Source of the DNA: Alphaproteobacteria bacterium UBA1002
Lineage (GTDB): Bacteria > Pseudomonadota > Alphaproteobacteria > Rickettsiales > UBA998
Reading direction: 5' to 3'
DNA length: 33,575 bases
Assembly (NCBI GenBank): GCA_002291845.1
Contig: DBAU01000069.1
Span: forward strand, 1 to 33,575
The number at the start of each line of letters is the position of its first letter. The stretch's first letter is position 1. The position numbers were made by a program, and so were the translations under genes. The notes beneath the pieces are model-generated. The model made no database searches, had not been told where the DNA came from, and saw only the letters and a list, made by a program, of their open reading frames with translations. This document shows positions 6,688-14,492 of this stretch, piece after piece.

Positions 6688-7707
6688 ATGCCCGGATGTA
6701 CACGTGACACATTATATAATTACTTTGAGCGCGCGCTGGACGGCACCACGCTAGCGCCGCGCAAAGAGGCGCTTCTTGAAGCGCTGGTCGATCATATGGA
6801 TGAGATTCAGCCAGAAGGCGATGTCATGGCCCCAGCGTCGCTGGGTCGGTTGATTGCACGTTACCGTAAAGCCGAAATGGCATCCAGCCATCCCGCAGAG
6901 GTACGCGACTTGGGCTGGATGCGCGAGAGCCTTCGCCGCGCGTGCGAAGATAAAAAGTGGCTGGATGCGTCCGCCCTCGCCACTATTGATGCAGCGATTC
7001 AAAAAACGTTGGGCGTTTCCGAAACAGCGGCGACCACACCCGCCGCCGAGCCAGAAAAGCCTGCGCGGCAAAGGAACCCGGTGGGACGGCCGCGCAAGAC
7101 AGGGAAACCACGCCCCCCGGCCAGCACCCCCGCACGCTGGGCAGAACGCGTTAAGCCGGAGAGGCCAACGTTAGCATTCCCACCACCGCCTCACCCTGAT
7201 TTGATTACGCCACCGGTGATAACCGCCGCTTCTGGAGGGCGGGGGCTGTTTGAGATCGATGAGGCGGCCCCGCCGCCGGTCGAGGCCGCCTGGACACCGC
7301 TGGTTGGGATGCCACAGACCGAGCGTTACAGCACGAAGGCCCTGGAGGAAGAATTCGAGGCAGCCAAAGACATGCCTCAAAAGCTAGCAGGCGTTTACGC
7401 GAAGGCCTGGGATGTAATCGAGATCCTTGGCCGTAACATGGGGATTGTGGATACCGTGAAAATGCTCACAGAACGTGACATCCCCGCCATTAATCTGCCG
7501 TTGAATGCGTTCGAAAACCGCATGAGCGATATTTCGCTGACGGCACTGCGCTATGGAATGCTTCCGGAAGAAGGCGAAGAGTCCCCCAATCGCTACCAAC
7601 TGGCCATGCAACGCTGCTTTAGCATCCTTCAACAGGCCTATGCCGGATATCACCAGCAGCCGGCCATTATACCAGAACCCGCAACCGGAAAAGGACGTAC
7701 ATTATGA
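6688..7707 (+). CDS. Unknown protein with an AT-hook-like basic motif
   Basis: A 339-residue protein of no family I recognise. Residues 1-110 look helical (CTRDTLYNYFERAL, RKEALLEALVDHMDEI, SLGRLIARYRKAE). Residues 112-205 are a disordered Pro-rich linker containing PVGRPRKTGKPRPP (131-144), whose GRPRK core matches an AT-hook, a minor-groove binding motif. Residues 210-325 are again predicted helical (YSTKALEEEFEAAKDMPQ, NMGIVDTVKMLTERDIP, NRYQLAMQRCFSILQQAY). The ribosome-binding site AGGGGGA is strong. The gene opens opposite to lpdA, with a perfect palindrome in front, and overlaps the next gene by ATGA. A DNA-binding or regulatory role is inferred only from the basic motif. Confidence 0.72.
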   Translation: MPGCTRDTLYNYFERALDGTTLAPRKEALLEALVDHMDEIQPEGDVMAPASLGRLIARYRKAEMASSHPAEVRDLGWMRESLRRACEDKKWLDASALATIDAAIQKTLGVSETAATTPAAEPEKPARQRNPVGRPRKTGKPRPPASTPARWAERVKPERPTLAFPPPPHPDLITPPVITAASGGRGLFEIDEAAPPPVEAAWTPLVGMPQTERYSTKALEEEFEAAKDMPQKLAGVYAKAWDVIEILGRNMGIVDTVKMLTERDIPAINLPLNAFENRMSDISLTALRYGMLPEEGEESPNRYQLAMQRCFSILQQAYAGYHQQPAIIPEPATGKGRTL

Positions 7708-8009
7708 CATCATCACACGCCGTCGATGCGCTCAGAGGCGAGCTATATACAAGAATTAATGAAGCGGCGCTGCCTGACACGCTTGCGAGAAGATTACGCG
7801 CACGCGTCGATAGCGTCCTGAAAGACCAAGCGTCCTTTTTAGCCCATCAAACAGAAGACGGATTCAACGAAGCAGCCACCCTGCTGCGAATGCAATTCGA
7901 GGAGGCTATCAAAGGGGCCGGGGGTCTGCAACAGGCGGGAGGATTCTCCGGGCGTGAAGACGCGCGTAGCGTCAGCCGTTCTGTACCGGGGGGAGGCCGA
8001 TTCGCTTGA
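7704..8009 (+). CDS. Small unknown protein, second gene of the AT-hook cassette
   Basis: A 101-residue ORF whose ATG overlaps the stop of the upstream gene (ATGA), indicating translational coupling. The first 75 residues look helical and charged (DALRGELYTRINEAALPDTLARRLRARVD in two helices, then NEAATLLRMQFEEAIKG). The last 25 (GREDARSVSRSVPGGGRFA) are low complexity. They are encoded over the 3' end of the convergent acetyltransferase gene (38-bp overlap), so the native C-terminus may have been lost when the two came together. No family recognised. Confidence 0.6.
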   Translation: MTSSHAVDALRGELYTRINEAALPDTLARRLRARVDSVLKDQASFLAHQTEDGFNEAATLLRMQFEEAIKGAGGLQQAGGFSGREDARSVSRSVPGGGRFA

Positions 8010-8499
8010 CGAGGAAATGCGCCCGTGCCGGCGGGTAGTCGTTATAGGGCGCGCATTCCTCAAAGCCCAGCGAGCGGTAGAGCTTCAGCGGACCCTGCCC
8101 TTCCGGTGTGCGGAAAGTGTCAAGGTAGAGCGTGTGAAACCCTTCCGCCACGGCTTCGGCCTCACAATGCAGCAGTAGCGCACGCGCCAGCCCGCTACCG
8201 CGCTGGCTGGGCTGCACGTAAAGGCGGCGGCCTTCCGCTACCCCCTCGCCCAGATGCGGCAGCGGCGTATATCCGGCAATCGCCACGGCCCGGCCCTCCA
8301 CCCGCACCAGATAGATGCGCCAGTGATCCCACCGCTCGCCCTTTGACAGGGCCTCGAGGTCCGGCGCAATGGTTTCCGCACCCAGGTCCCACACCCCGTA
8401 ATCGGCCAGCGTCTGCGCGTATTCCTCCCACAGCGCCGTCACGTCGGCAACGTCTTGGGGAAAATGAGCGCGGTGGATGGTATGGGTCATTGGCTGCAT
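7972..8499 (-). CDS. GNAT-family N-acetyltransferase
   Basis: A 175-residue protein with the Gcn5-related acetyltransferase fold. The acetyl-CoA motif A is QPSQRGSGLARALLLHCEAEA (R/QxxGxG/A type). It is preceded by a beta strand ending in RLYV and followed by HTLYLDTFRTPEGQGPLKLYRSLGFEECAPYN, the typical motif B. Such enzymes move an acetyl group from acetyl-CoA to an amine; the substrate cannot be read. No good ribosome-binding site is visible; the ATG at 8490 is an equally plausible start. Its 3' end overlaps the convergent small ORF, and its upstream side carries a palindromic repeat element. Confidence 0.85.
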   Translation of the reverse strand: MQPMTHTIHRAHFPQDVADVTALWEEYAQTLADYGVWDLGAETIAPDLEALSKGERWDHWRIYLVRVEGRAVAIAGYTPLPHLGEGVAEGRRLYVQPSQRGSGLARALLLHCEAEAVAEGFHTLYLDTFRTPEGQGPLKLYRSLGFEECAPYNDYPPARAHFLVKRIGLPPVQNG

Positions 8500-8512
8500 A
8501 GGTCATGCAATG

Positions 8513-8576
8513 GTCATTGCGAACGAAGCGAGGCAATCTAAAGGCCGGTGTTTGCTTCGCTTACGCTCGCAATGAC
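8513..8576. repeat. Palindromic repeat element (GTCATTGCGA ... TCGCAATGAC type)
   Basis: A 64-nt imperfect palindrome. The outer stem is GTCATTGCGA (8513-8522) with TCGCAATGAC (8567-8576), 10 of 10 paired. The inner stem is GCGAGGCAA with TTGCTTCGC, with one G-U pair. The loop is about 15 nt. From memory, short intergenic elements with this ATTGCGA-CGAAGCGA-GCAATC wording occur in many bacterial genomes, often mistranslated as LPRFARND-like peptides. It lies between the GNAT gene and sucB. Confidence 0.75.
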
Positions 8577-8678
8577 GACTTCTTTGTTCGTCGAGCGCAG
8601 GAGGCACGAGCCAGCCATGAGCTGGCGGAGCGTCGCCCATTGCGGAGGCCAGCAGGGGCAACCAATAAAAAGCGGCTC

Positions 8679-9884
8679 CTAAATCTCCAGCAGCAGGCGG
8701 CGCGGATCTTCGACGCACTCTTTGACGCGCTTCAGGAAGGTCACGGACTCGCGGCCATCGATGATGCGGTGATCGTAGGAGAGCGCAACATACATCATCG
8801 GGCGGATGACGACCTGGCCTTTGATGGCGACCGGGCGCTCTTCCGTGCGGTGCATCCCGAGAATACCGGACTGCGGCGGGTTGATGATCGGCGTGGACAT
8901 CAGCGAGCCGTACACCCCGCCGTTCGACACGGTGAACGTGCCGCCGGACATCTCTGCCATGGAGAGCTGGCCGTCGCGCGCCTTCTTGGCGAGGCGGGCG
9001 ATCTCGGCTTCGATCTCGATCATGGTGAGCTGGTCCGCATTGCGCACCACCGGCACCACCAAGCCTTGCTCGGTGCCGACCGCGACGCCGATATCATAGT
9101 AGTTTTTGTAGATCAGGGAGTCGCCGTCGATCTGCGCGTTGACTTCCGGGATTTCCTTCAGGGCCTGCACGGCGGCTTTGACGAAGAAGCCCATGAAGCC
9201 GAGGCGGATGCCGTATTTCTTCTCGACATGGTCCTTGTATTCCGCGCGCAGGGCCATGCAGTTGGTCATGTCGATGTCGTTAAAGGTGGTTAGAATCGCA
9301 GCGGTGTTCTGCGATTCCTTCAGGCGGCGGGCAATCGCGGCACGCAGCTTAGTCATCTTCACGCGTTCTTCACGCGGGCCGGTCTCACGCGGGGCAGAGG
9401 CCGCTGGAGCCGCCGCAGGCGCGGACGCCGCGCCGGAGAGGGCACCCAGCACATCACCTTTGGTAAGGCGGCCATCCTTGCCGGTGGCGGCGACACTGGC
9501 CGGGTTGATCTGCGGATTTTCCGCCAGCAGCTTGGTGACAGAGGGCGGGTTCTGCGGGCCGGAAGACGCCGGGGCGGCCACGGGAGCCGCCGCAGGCGCG
9601 GCAGCCGCAACAGGTGCAGCGGCCGGAGCGGCAACCGCCGTCGGCGTGCCTTTGGGATCAATGTCACCGAGTACCGCGCCGATATCCACCGTTGCGCCTT
9701 CCTGCACGGCAACCGACGCCAGCACACCGGATTCCGGCGCGTTGACTTCCATGGTCACTTTATCGGTTTCCAGCTCGACCAGCGGCTCGTCTTTCTTCAC
9801 CGCTTCGCCGGGCTTCTTGAACCACCGCGCGATCGTCGCGCTGGTGACCGATTCACCGAGGGAGGGAACAACGATGGCAACCAT
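8679..9884 (-). CDS. sucB: 2-Oxoglutarate dehydrogenase E2, dihydrolipoyl succinyltransferase
   Basis: E2 transfers the succinyl group from SucA to CoA through a lipoyl arm. The 401-residue protein has one lipoyl domain (1-76, with the lipoylated K42 in ETDKVTMEV). Ala/Pro-rich linkers surround a peripheral subunit-binding domain (about 107-147, PPSVTKLLAENPQINPASV). The catalytic core ends in SYDHRIIDGRESV, holding the catalytic H372 and D376. The length is normal for the family. It follows sucA on the same strand after a 126-nt gap that holds a strong hairpin. Confidence 0.97.
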   Translation of the reverse strand: MVAIVVPSLGESVTSATIARWFKKPGEAVKKDEPLVELETDKVTMEVNAPESGVLASVAVQEGATVDIGAVLGDIDPKGTPTAVAAPAAAPVAAAAPAAAPVAAPASSGPQNPPSVTKLLAENPQINPASVAATGKDGRLTKGDVLGALSGAASAPAAAPAASAPRETGPREERVKMTKLRAAIARRLKESQNTAAILTTFNDIDMTNCMALRAEYKDHVEKKYGIRLGFMGFFVKAAVQALKEIPEVNAQIDGDSLIYKNYYDIGVAVGTEQGLVVPVVRNADQLTMIEIEAEIARLAKKARDGQLSMAEMSGGTFTVSNGGVYGSLMSTPIINPPQSGILGMHRTEERPVAIKGQVVIRPMMYVALSYDHRIIDGRESVTFLKRVKECVEDPRRLLLEI

Positions 9885-9953
9885 GACACGTATCCTTCTT
9901 TATGGCTGTGGAGGGCGAATGCCCACGTGATGAATTTCCGGTTTTCCGCTTAA

Positions 9954-9994
9954 CCCAGTTTTCCATCGAAAGCAAAGCTTTCGGGAAAATCGGG
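9954..9994 (-). other. Stable intercistronic hairpin between sucA and sucB
   Basis: The core CGAAAGC-AAA-GCTTTCG (9967-9983) is a perfect 7-bp stem with a triloop. After a 2-nt bulge it is extended by TTTTCC/GGAAAA and CCC/GGG, covering about 41 nt. No U-tract follows in either direction, so it looks like an RNA-stability or processing element rather than a terminator. Confidence 0.6.
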
Positions 9995-10010
9995 TATGCG
10001 AAGTGATAAA

Positions 10011-12899
10011 TTACGCCCGCTTGCGTTTCGCATCCACCGCCGGAGCCAGCGCTTGCTGGACCAGTGCCTTCTGCTCACGCTCGTGAATTTTCAGGTAGCC
10101 TGCCGCTGGCGACGCTGCGGTGGTGCGTCCCGCATACAGCACGCGCTCGGAGAGGCGACCTTGCTCGTCCAGCAGCTCTTGCAGCAGCGGGGCGATGAAG
10201 GTGAAGTAGCCCATGTTGCGCGGCTCTTCCTGGCACCACATCACCTCGGCGTTTTTGTAACGCTTCAGCTCGGCGGTGAGTTCCTTGCGTGGGAACGGAT
10301 AGAGCTGCTCGACACGCACAATCGCCACATCTTTGATGCCCGCTTCTTCGCGTGCCTGCACGAGATCGTAATAGACCTTGCCCGAGCACAGCACGAGACG
10401 GCGCACTTTCGCGTCGGCGGCGAGGTCATACTGCTCCGGATAGACCTTCTTAAAGGTGGTCCCGGGTGCGAATTCCTCCAGCGCCGAGACCGCCATTTTA
10501 TGACGCAGTAGCGACTTCGGTGTCATAATCACCAGCGGCTTGCGGAAATTGCGGTGCAGCTGACGGCGCAGCGCGTGGAAATAGTTGGCGGGCGTCGTGC
10601 AGTTCAGCACCTGCATATTGTCTTCGCCGCACAGCTGCAGGAAACGCTCCGGACGCGCCGAAGAATGCTCCGGCCCCTGGCCTTCATAGCCATGCGGCAG
10701 CAGCAGGGTGAGGCCGCACATACGCAGCCACTTGATTTCGCCCGAGGCGAGGAACTGGTCGATGATGACCTGTGCACCGTTGGCGAAATCACCGAACTGG
10801 GCTTCCCACAGGGTGAGCGCGTTCGGCTCGGCCAGCGAGTAGCCATATTCAAAGCCCATCACGGCCAGCTCGGAGAGCGAGGAATCGATGACTTCAAACG
10901 CGGCCTGCTCACCGCCCAGATGGTTCAGCGGCACATAGCGCTCTTCGTTTTCCTGATCCACCAGCACGCTGTGGCGGTGCGAGAAGGTGCCGCGGCCCGA
11001 ATCCTGACCCGAGAGACGCACTGGCTTGCCTTCTTTCAGCAGCGACGCAAAAGCCAGCGCTTCGCCGGACGCCCAATCGAGTGCTTTACCCTCGAGGATG
11101 GTCTGCTCGCGGGTCTGCAGAATGCGCTGCAGCTTTTTGTTAAGATGGAATCCTTCCGGCGCGTGGCAGGTGGCTTTGCCATACTCTTTCAGCTTCTCAA
11201 TGGCGACGCCGGTATCCGGATCAGCGCGCTCACCCTTCTCCGCTTTCCCCAGGCCCGACCACGCCCCTTCCAGCCAGTTGACATTGTTCGGCGTGAAGGA
11301 CTTCGCCAGCTCATATTGCTCATCGAAGAAGGCGCGGAATTTCTTCTGCTCGGCCTCCAGCTCGGCTTCCACCAGGTTGCCTTCGCGGATGAGCTGATCG
11401 GCATAGAGCCGCGCGGGGGATTTTTTGGTGGCGATGGATTTGTACATCAACGGCTGGGTGAAGGCCGGCTCATCGGATTCGTTATGGCCGTATTTGCGGT
11501 AGCAGAAGATGTCCACCACCACGTCGCGCTTGAACTCCTGACGGAAGGCGGAGGCGAGCTGGCAGACAAACACTACCGCCTCAGCATCCTCACCATTCAC
11601 ATGGAAGATCGGCGCCTGAATCATCTTGGCGACATCGGACGGGTACGGCGTAAAGCGCGAATATTTCGGCGCGGTGGTGAAGCCGATCTGGTTGTTCACG
11701 ATGATATGCAGCGAGCCGCCGGTGCGGTAGCCGCGCAGCTCCGCCAGCGCCAAGGTCTCCGGCACCGAGCCCTGACCCGCAAATGCCGCATCGCCATGCA
11801 GCTGAATGCCAAGCACTTCGGATTTCTCAACGTCTTTGCGCTGGTCCTGCTTGGCACGCACTTTACCGCATACCACCGGGTTGACGACCTCCAGGTGCGA
11901 CGGGTTGGCGGTGAGTGACAGATGCACATTGCCCGCGCCTTTGACCTCGCGGTCATGCGACGCGCCGAGGTGGTATTTCACATCTCCGGAGGACTCGATG
12001 CCTTCCGGGAAATCGAGATTGCCGTGGAACAGAGAAAACATCTCCATGTAGGGCTTGCCCATCACAGTGGTCAGCACGTTCATACGGCCACGGTGCGGCA
12101 TGCCGAGCACGATCTCTTTCACGCCGAGGCGCGCCGACTGGCGGATCATCGCCTCCAGGCCCGCGATCATCACGTCACCGCCCTGCACGGAGAAGCGCTT
12201 CACGCCGGGATAGCGCAGCTGCAGAAACTCCTCGAAAGAATCTACTTCCACGAGGTAATGCAGAATTTCTTTTTTCTCTTCGCGGTCAAAGACCGGGCGG
12301 CCGCGCACCGCTTCGATGCGCTCCTGAATCCACGCTTTCTGCTCCGGGAACTGGATATGCATGAATTCCACGCCGATGGTGCCGCAATAGGTTTGGCGAA
12401 GGAGAGAAATCACCTCACCCACGGTGGATTCCTGCATGCCGAGGGTGCCGTTCAGAAACACCTTCTCGCCCAGGCTGGCATCATCAAACCCGTAGGTTTT
12501 CGGGTCCAGCTCGGGGTGATATTTCACCGGCTCCTGCTGGAGCGGGTCTAGGTTCGCAATCAGATGGCCGCGCACACGATACGCGTTGATCATGCGCAGC
12601 GCCTGGATGGAGCGCACCAGCAGGCCCTGATCAGCCACGGGCGCGGCCGCCTTTCCACCGTCTTTGCCCGGCTTGGCGGGCGCCGCGGCTTCGGGATCCC
12701 TCGCGCCGATGATTTTCTCATCATTGTTGCCCCAGCTCGCGGCGATGCGGCCTTGCGCGTCGCCGATGCCATCGAAGAATTGCTGCCAGCTGGCATCTAC
12801 TGAAGAGCGGTCCTTCAGATAGCGGTCGTAAAGCTCCTCGATAAAGAGCGAATTGGCACCGTAGAGGTAAGAAGACGCGTCAAAAATATCGTGTTGCAT
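10011..12899 (-). CDS. sucA: 2-Oxoglutarate dehydrogenase E1 component
   Basis: SucA decarboxylates 2-oxoglutarate with thiamine diphosphate and succinylates the lipoyl arm of SucB. The protein is 962 residues from the ATG at 12899. The first residues, DASSYLYGANSLFIEELYDRYLKD, are the conserved E1o N-terminal segment that binds the E2 core. Further marks are GMPHRGRMNVL, the ThDP region GDAAFAGQGSVPETLALAEL with NNQIGFTT, and the metal/substrate segment KYGHNESDEPAFTQP. The transketolase-like half has RDSGRGTFSHRH-like wording and EPNALTLWEAQFGDFANGAQ. Upstream in-frame codons were left out because the family begins with this segment. Confidence 0.97.
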   Translation of the reverse strand: MQHDIFDASSYLYGANSLFIEELYDRYLKDRSSVDASWQQFFDGIGDAQGRIAASWGNNDEKIIGARDPEAAAPAKPGKDGGKAAAPVADQGLLVRSIQALRMINAYRVRGHLIANLDPLQQEPVKYHPELDPKTYGFDDASLGEKVFLNGTLGMQESTVGEVISLLRQTYCGTIGVEFMHIQFPEQKAWIQERIEAVRGRPVFDREEKKEILHYLVEVDSFEEFLQLRYPGVKRFSVQGGDVMIAGLEAMIRQSARLGVKEIVLGMPHRGRMNVLTTVMGKPYMEMFSLFHGNLDFPEGIESSGDVKYHLGASHDREVKGAGNVHLSLTANPSHLEVVNPVVCGKVRAKQDQRKDVEKSEVLGIQLHGDAAFAGQGSVPETLALAELRGYRTGGSLHIIVNNQIGFTTAPKYSRFTPYPSDVAKMIQAPIFHVNGEDAEAVVFVCQLASAFRQEFKRDVVVDIFCYRKYGHNESDEPAFTQPLMYKSIATKKSPARLYADQLIREGNLVEAELEAEQKKFRAFFDEQYELAKSFTPNNVNWLEGAWSGLGKAEKGERADPDTGVAIEKLKEYGKATCHAPEGFHLNKKLQRILQTREQTILEGKALDWASGEALAFASLLKEGKPVRLSGQDSGRGTFSHRHSVLVDQENEERYVPLNHLGGEQAAFEVIDSSLSELAVMGFEYGYSLAEPNALTLWEAQFGDFANGAQVIIDQFLASGEIKWLRMCGLTLLLPHGYEGQGPEHSSARPERFLQLCGEDNMQVLNCTTPANYFHALRRQLHRNFRKPLVIMTPKSLLRHKMAVSALEEFAPGTTFKKVYPEQYDLAADAKVRRLVLCSGKVYYDLVQAREEAGIKDVAIVRVEQLYPFPRKELTAELKRYKNAEVMWCQEEPRNMGYFTFIAPLLQELLDEQGRLSERVLYAGRTTAASPAAGYLKIHEREQKALVQQALAPAVDAKRKRA

Positions 12900-13033
12900 A
12901 GCACTATCCGATGGGTGGCGGGCCTTGTCCTTTAGCCTATTGATCGCAGGCTGGCAAGCCATCCGACATGCCACGTTTCAGGAAATTCCGCCATGGTTTG
13001 CTCCTGTTATAACCGGGGGTCATTAGCAAAGTC

Positions 13034-13246
13034 TTAAAGCATGTCCGAAAAATAGTTAATCTGTGTTAGCTGTTTCTTGCCGGTCCCGCGGTCCGGTCGA
13101 CCATATCTGGCGGCGGCGGGCCATCCAAAGCGGCGCGTCAGCAAATGCATCGGACCAAAGTCGCCGAGCGCCATCGCCAGATCGATGCCAGGGTACAAAG
13201 CCGTCAGGCCTGCCGCGCCGCGGTTAAACCGGGATCGGCACTCTCA
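13034..13246 (-). other. GC-rich gap segment with an unassigned minus-strand open frame
   Basis: The 473-nt gap between sucA (start 12899) and the secreted-repeat gene (start 13373) is AT-rich at its ends and GC-rich at about 13076-13250. On the minus strand a frame is open from the stop at 13244-13246 to a TAA at 13034-13036. Its only ATG-initiated part (from 13174) would encode 46 residues, beginning MALGDFGPMHLLTRRFGWP. There is no ribosome-binding site and no recognised homology. It may be a decayed gene fragment or chance. Confidence 0.2.
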
Positions 13247-13372
13247 CCCCACCGTCAGTAGCCGCTGCTCAAAGCCTTTAGTGGGCAATAAAAACAGTGT
13301 GATTATTGTTAAAGAATTAACCTAAATGCGCGAATCTGTGATAAAATAATGCATGAACTTATAGGTGTTTGT

Positions 13373-13951
13373 ATGCGTCGTGCCTTTTTCTGCCTTGTTG
13401 TTTTTAGTGTGCTGGCGGCCACGGATGCGTTTGCCGAAGCGTTGCCAACGGCACGCAATCTCTCCCGTGAGCGACGCGAGGCAACGCAAGATACCCGCCA
13501 AGAAACGCGGGAAGTGCGCGCTACCGCGAATCGCGCGATGCGGGATGTTAACCAGGCATTGCGGGCAGCCTCTGCCGCGGGAAAAGGACAATTTACCAAC
13601 GAGCAAACCCGTCTTATTAGCCAAATGGGACAGCGCGTTTCTAATCGTGAAAGCAACGTCCGCAGCCTGATAAGCAGTGCACGTCGCGGCGCCAATTTTG
13701 CGACACGCCCGGAACGGACACTCAATCGCGAAATCAATCGTCAGATTAATCGGAATGAAGACCTGCGTGACGTACGGTCGGAAATCCGGCAAGGCTTGCG
13801 CACCGCTTCTAATCCAGAACGAACCCTCCGTCGTGAAATCACCCAACAGATAAACCAGAATGAAGAGGCACGGAAGATTCGCCGTGACGTGCGTCAGGGA
13901 ACCCGCGCCGCCAGTCAAGTTACTCGCGCGGTAAATATGGCGACACGCTAA
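13373..13951 (+). CDS. Secreted, highly basic protein with an internal repeat, unknown function
   Basis: A 192-residue protein from the ATG at 13373, where AGG stands 7 nt upstream. The signal peptide RRAFFCLVVFSVLAATDAFA probably ends at AFA-EA. The mature protein is rich in Arg, Gln, Asn and Glu and appears almost wholly helical (RERREATQDTRQETREVR). Its second half contains two tandem copies of a roughly 38-residue unit, starting RPERTLNREINRQINRNED and NPERTLRREITQQINQNEE. Each is followed by a V/IRxxxRQGxRxAS segment. No family was recognised. It is on the strand opposite to the flanking suc genes. A GTTAA-N4-TTAAC inverted repeat lies at 13308-13321, and a weak promoter may overlap it. 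Confidence 0.75.
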   Translation: MRRAFFCLVVFSVLAATDAFAEALPTARNLSRERREATQDTRQETREVRATANRAMRDVNQALRAASAAGKGQFTNEQTRLISQMGQRVSNRESNVRSLISSARRGANFATRPERTLNREINRQINRNEDLRDVRSEIRQGLRTASNPERTLRREITQQINQNEEARKIRRDVRQGTRAASQVTRAVNMATR

Positions 13952-14024
13952 TCCGGCTTCATAGATTTTGTCATAAATTTGACATGGTAATCTTGTAGAA
14001 TCATAAGCCTACAGGAGATTTCTC

Positions 14025-14414
14025 ATGAATAATCCCGCACCCCCTTCCTGCCAGACACGCCGTGAGGCCGTGCGTTGCGACGCCGAGCGTGAGGTAGAGC
14101 AGCTGCGTGACACCATCCGCCGCTACGAGGAGCGCGACGAAAATTGCCAGATCGGGGCCACATTCGGCGCCGTTGCCGGAGGATTAATGGGCGCGGGGAT
14201 TGGCATGGGTGCACCGCGCATTTTGGGCATCCGTGCGCTGGGGCCTGGATTTATGACGGGCGTCGGCGCAGCCGCCGGGGCCTTTGCTGGCTGCCATGTC
14301 GGAAGATTTCTCAATGTACGTACCTGGGGGGCCACCTTGCCGCCCACGACGGAGGAGCCGCTCAGCCCGCCGCGCACCCCGAATGCCTTGCCGCCTCAGC
14401 AGCAACAGCGCTAG
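14025..14414 (+). CDS. Small protein with N-terminal coiled coil and Gly-rich membrane hairpin
   Basis: A 129-residue ORF with an excellent ribosome-binding site (AGGAG, 7 nt before ATG). Residues 12-38 are charged and helical (REVEQLRDTIRRYEERDE). Residues 42-95 contain two glycine-zipper hydrophobic stretches (GATFGAVAGGLMGAGIGMG and GPGFMTGVGAAAGAFAG) that could form a membrane hairpin. The tail is Pro/Gln-rich. There are Cys residues near both ends of the hydrophobic part (C9, C18, C41, C89). There is no signal peptide. It follows the secreted-repeat gene by 73 nt and ends just before a strong terminator. Function unknown. Confidence 0.72.
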   Translation: MNNPAPPSCQTRREAVRCDAEREVEQLRDTIRRYEERDENCQIGATFGAVAGGLMGAGIGMGAPRILGIRALGPGFMTGVGAAAGAFAGCHVGRFLNVRTWGATLPPTTEEPLSPPRTPNALPPQQQQR

Positions 14415-14440
14415 TCAGACAAATCTATAATGTATCATGC

Positions 14441-14473
14441 AAAAGGGCCTGTGCATCGCACAGGCCCTTTTTT
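14441..14473. terminator. Bidirectional intrinsic terminator between the plus-strand island and sucD
   Basis: AAAAGGGCCTGTGC (14441-14454), loop ATC, and GCACAGGCCCTTTT (14458-14471) form a perfect 14-bp stem with T residues after it and A residues before it. It can end both the plus-strand gene stopping at 14414 and the minus-strand mdh-sucCD transcript stopping at 14493. Confidence 0.93.
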
Positions 14474-14492
14474 GTCGTTTCTCGCCGGAGCG

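Noticed and set aside
8503..8718. 71-residue minus-strand ORF across the palindromic element
   Set aside because: Its peptide (RHCERKRSK ... LASFAMTIA) is the typical mistranslation of this repeat type.
10554..11918. 454-residue plus-strand open frame antisense to sucA
   Set aside because: It is composition-driven; sucA motifs run through the whole interval on the other strand.
13979..14007. TTGACA-N17-CATAAG as a promoter for the 14025 gene
   Set aside because: The implied start would fall within the ribosome-binding site, leaving no usable leader.
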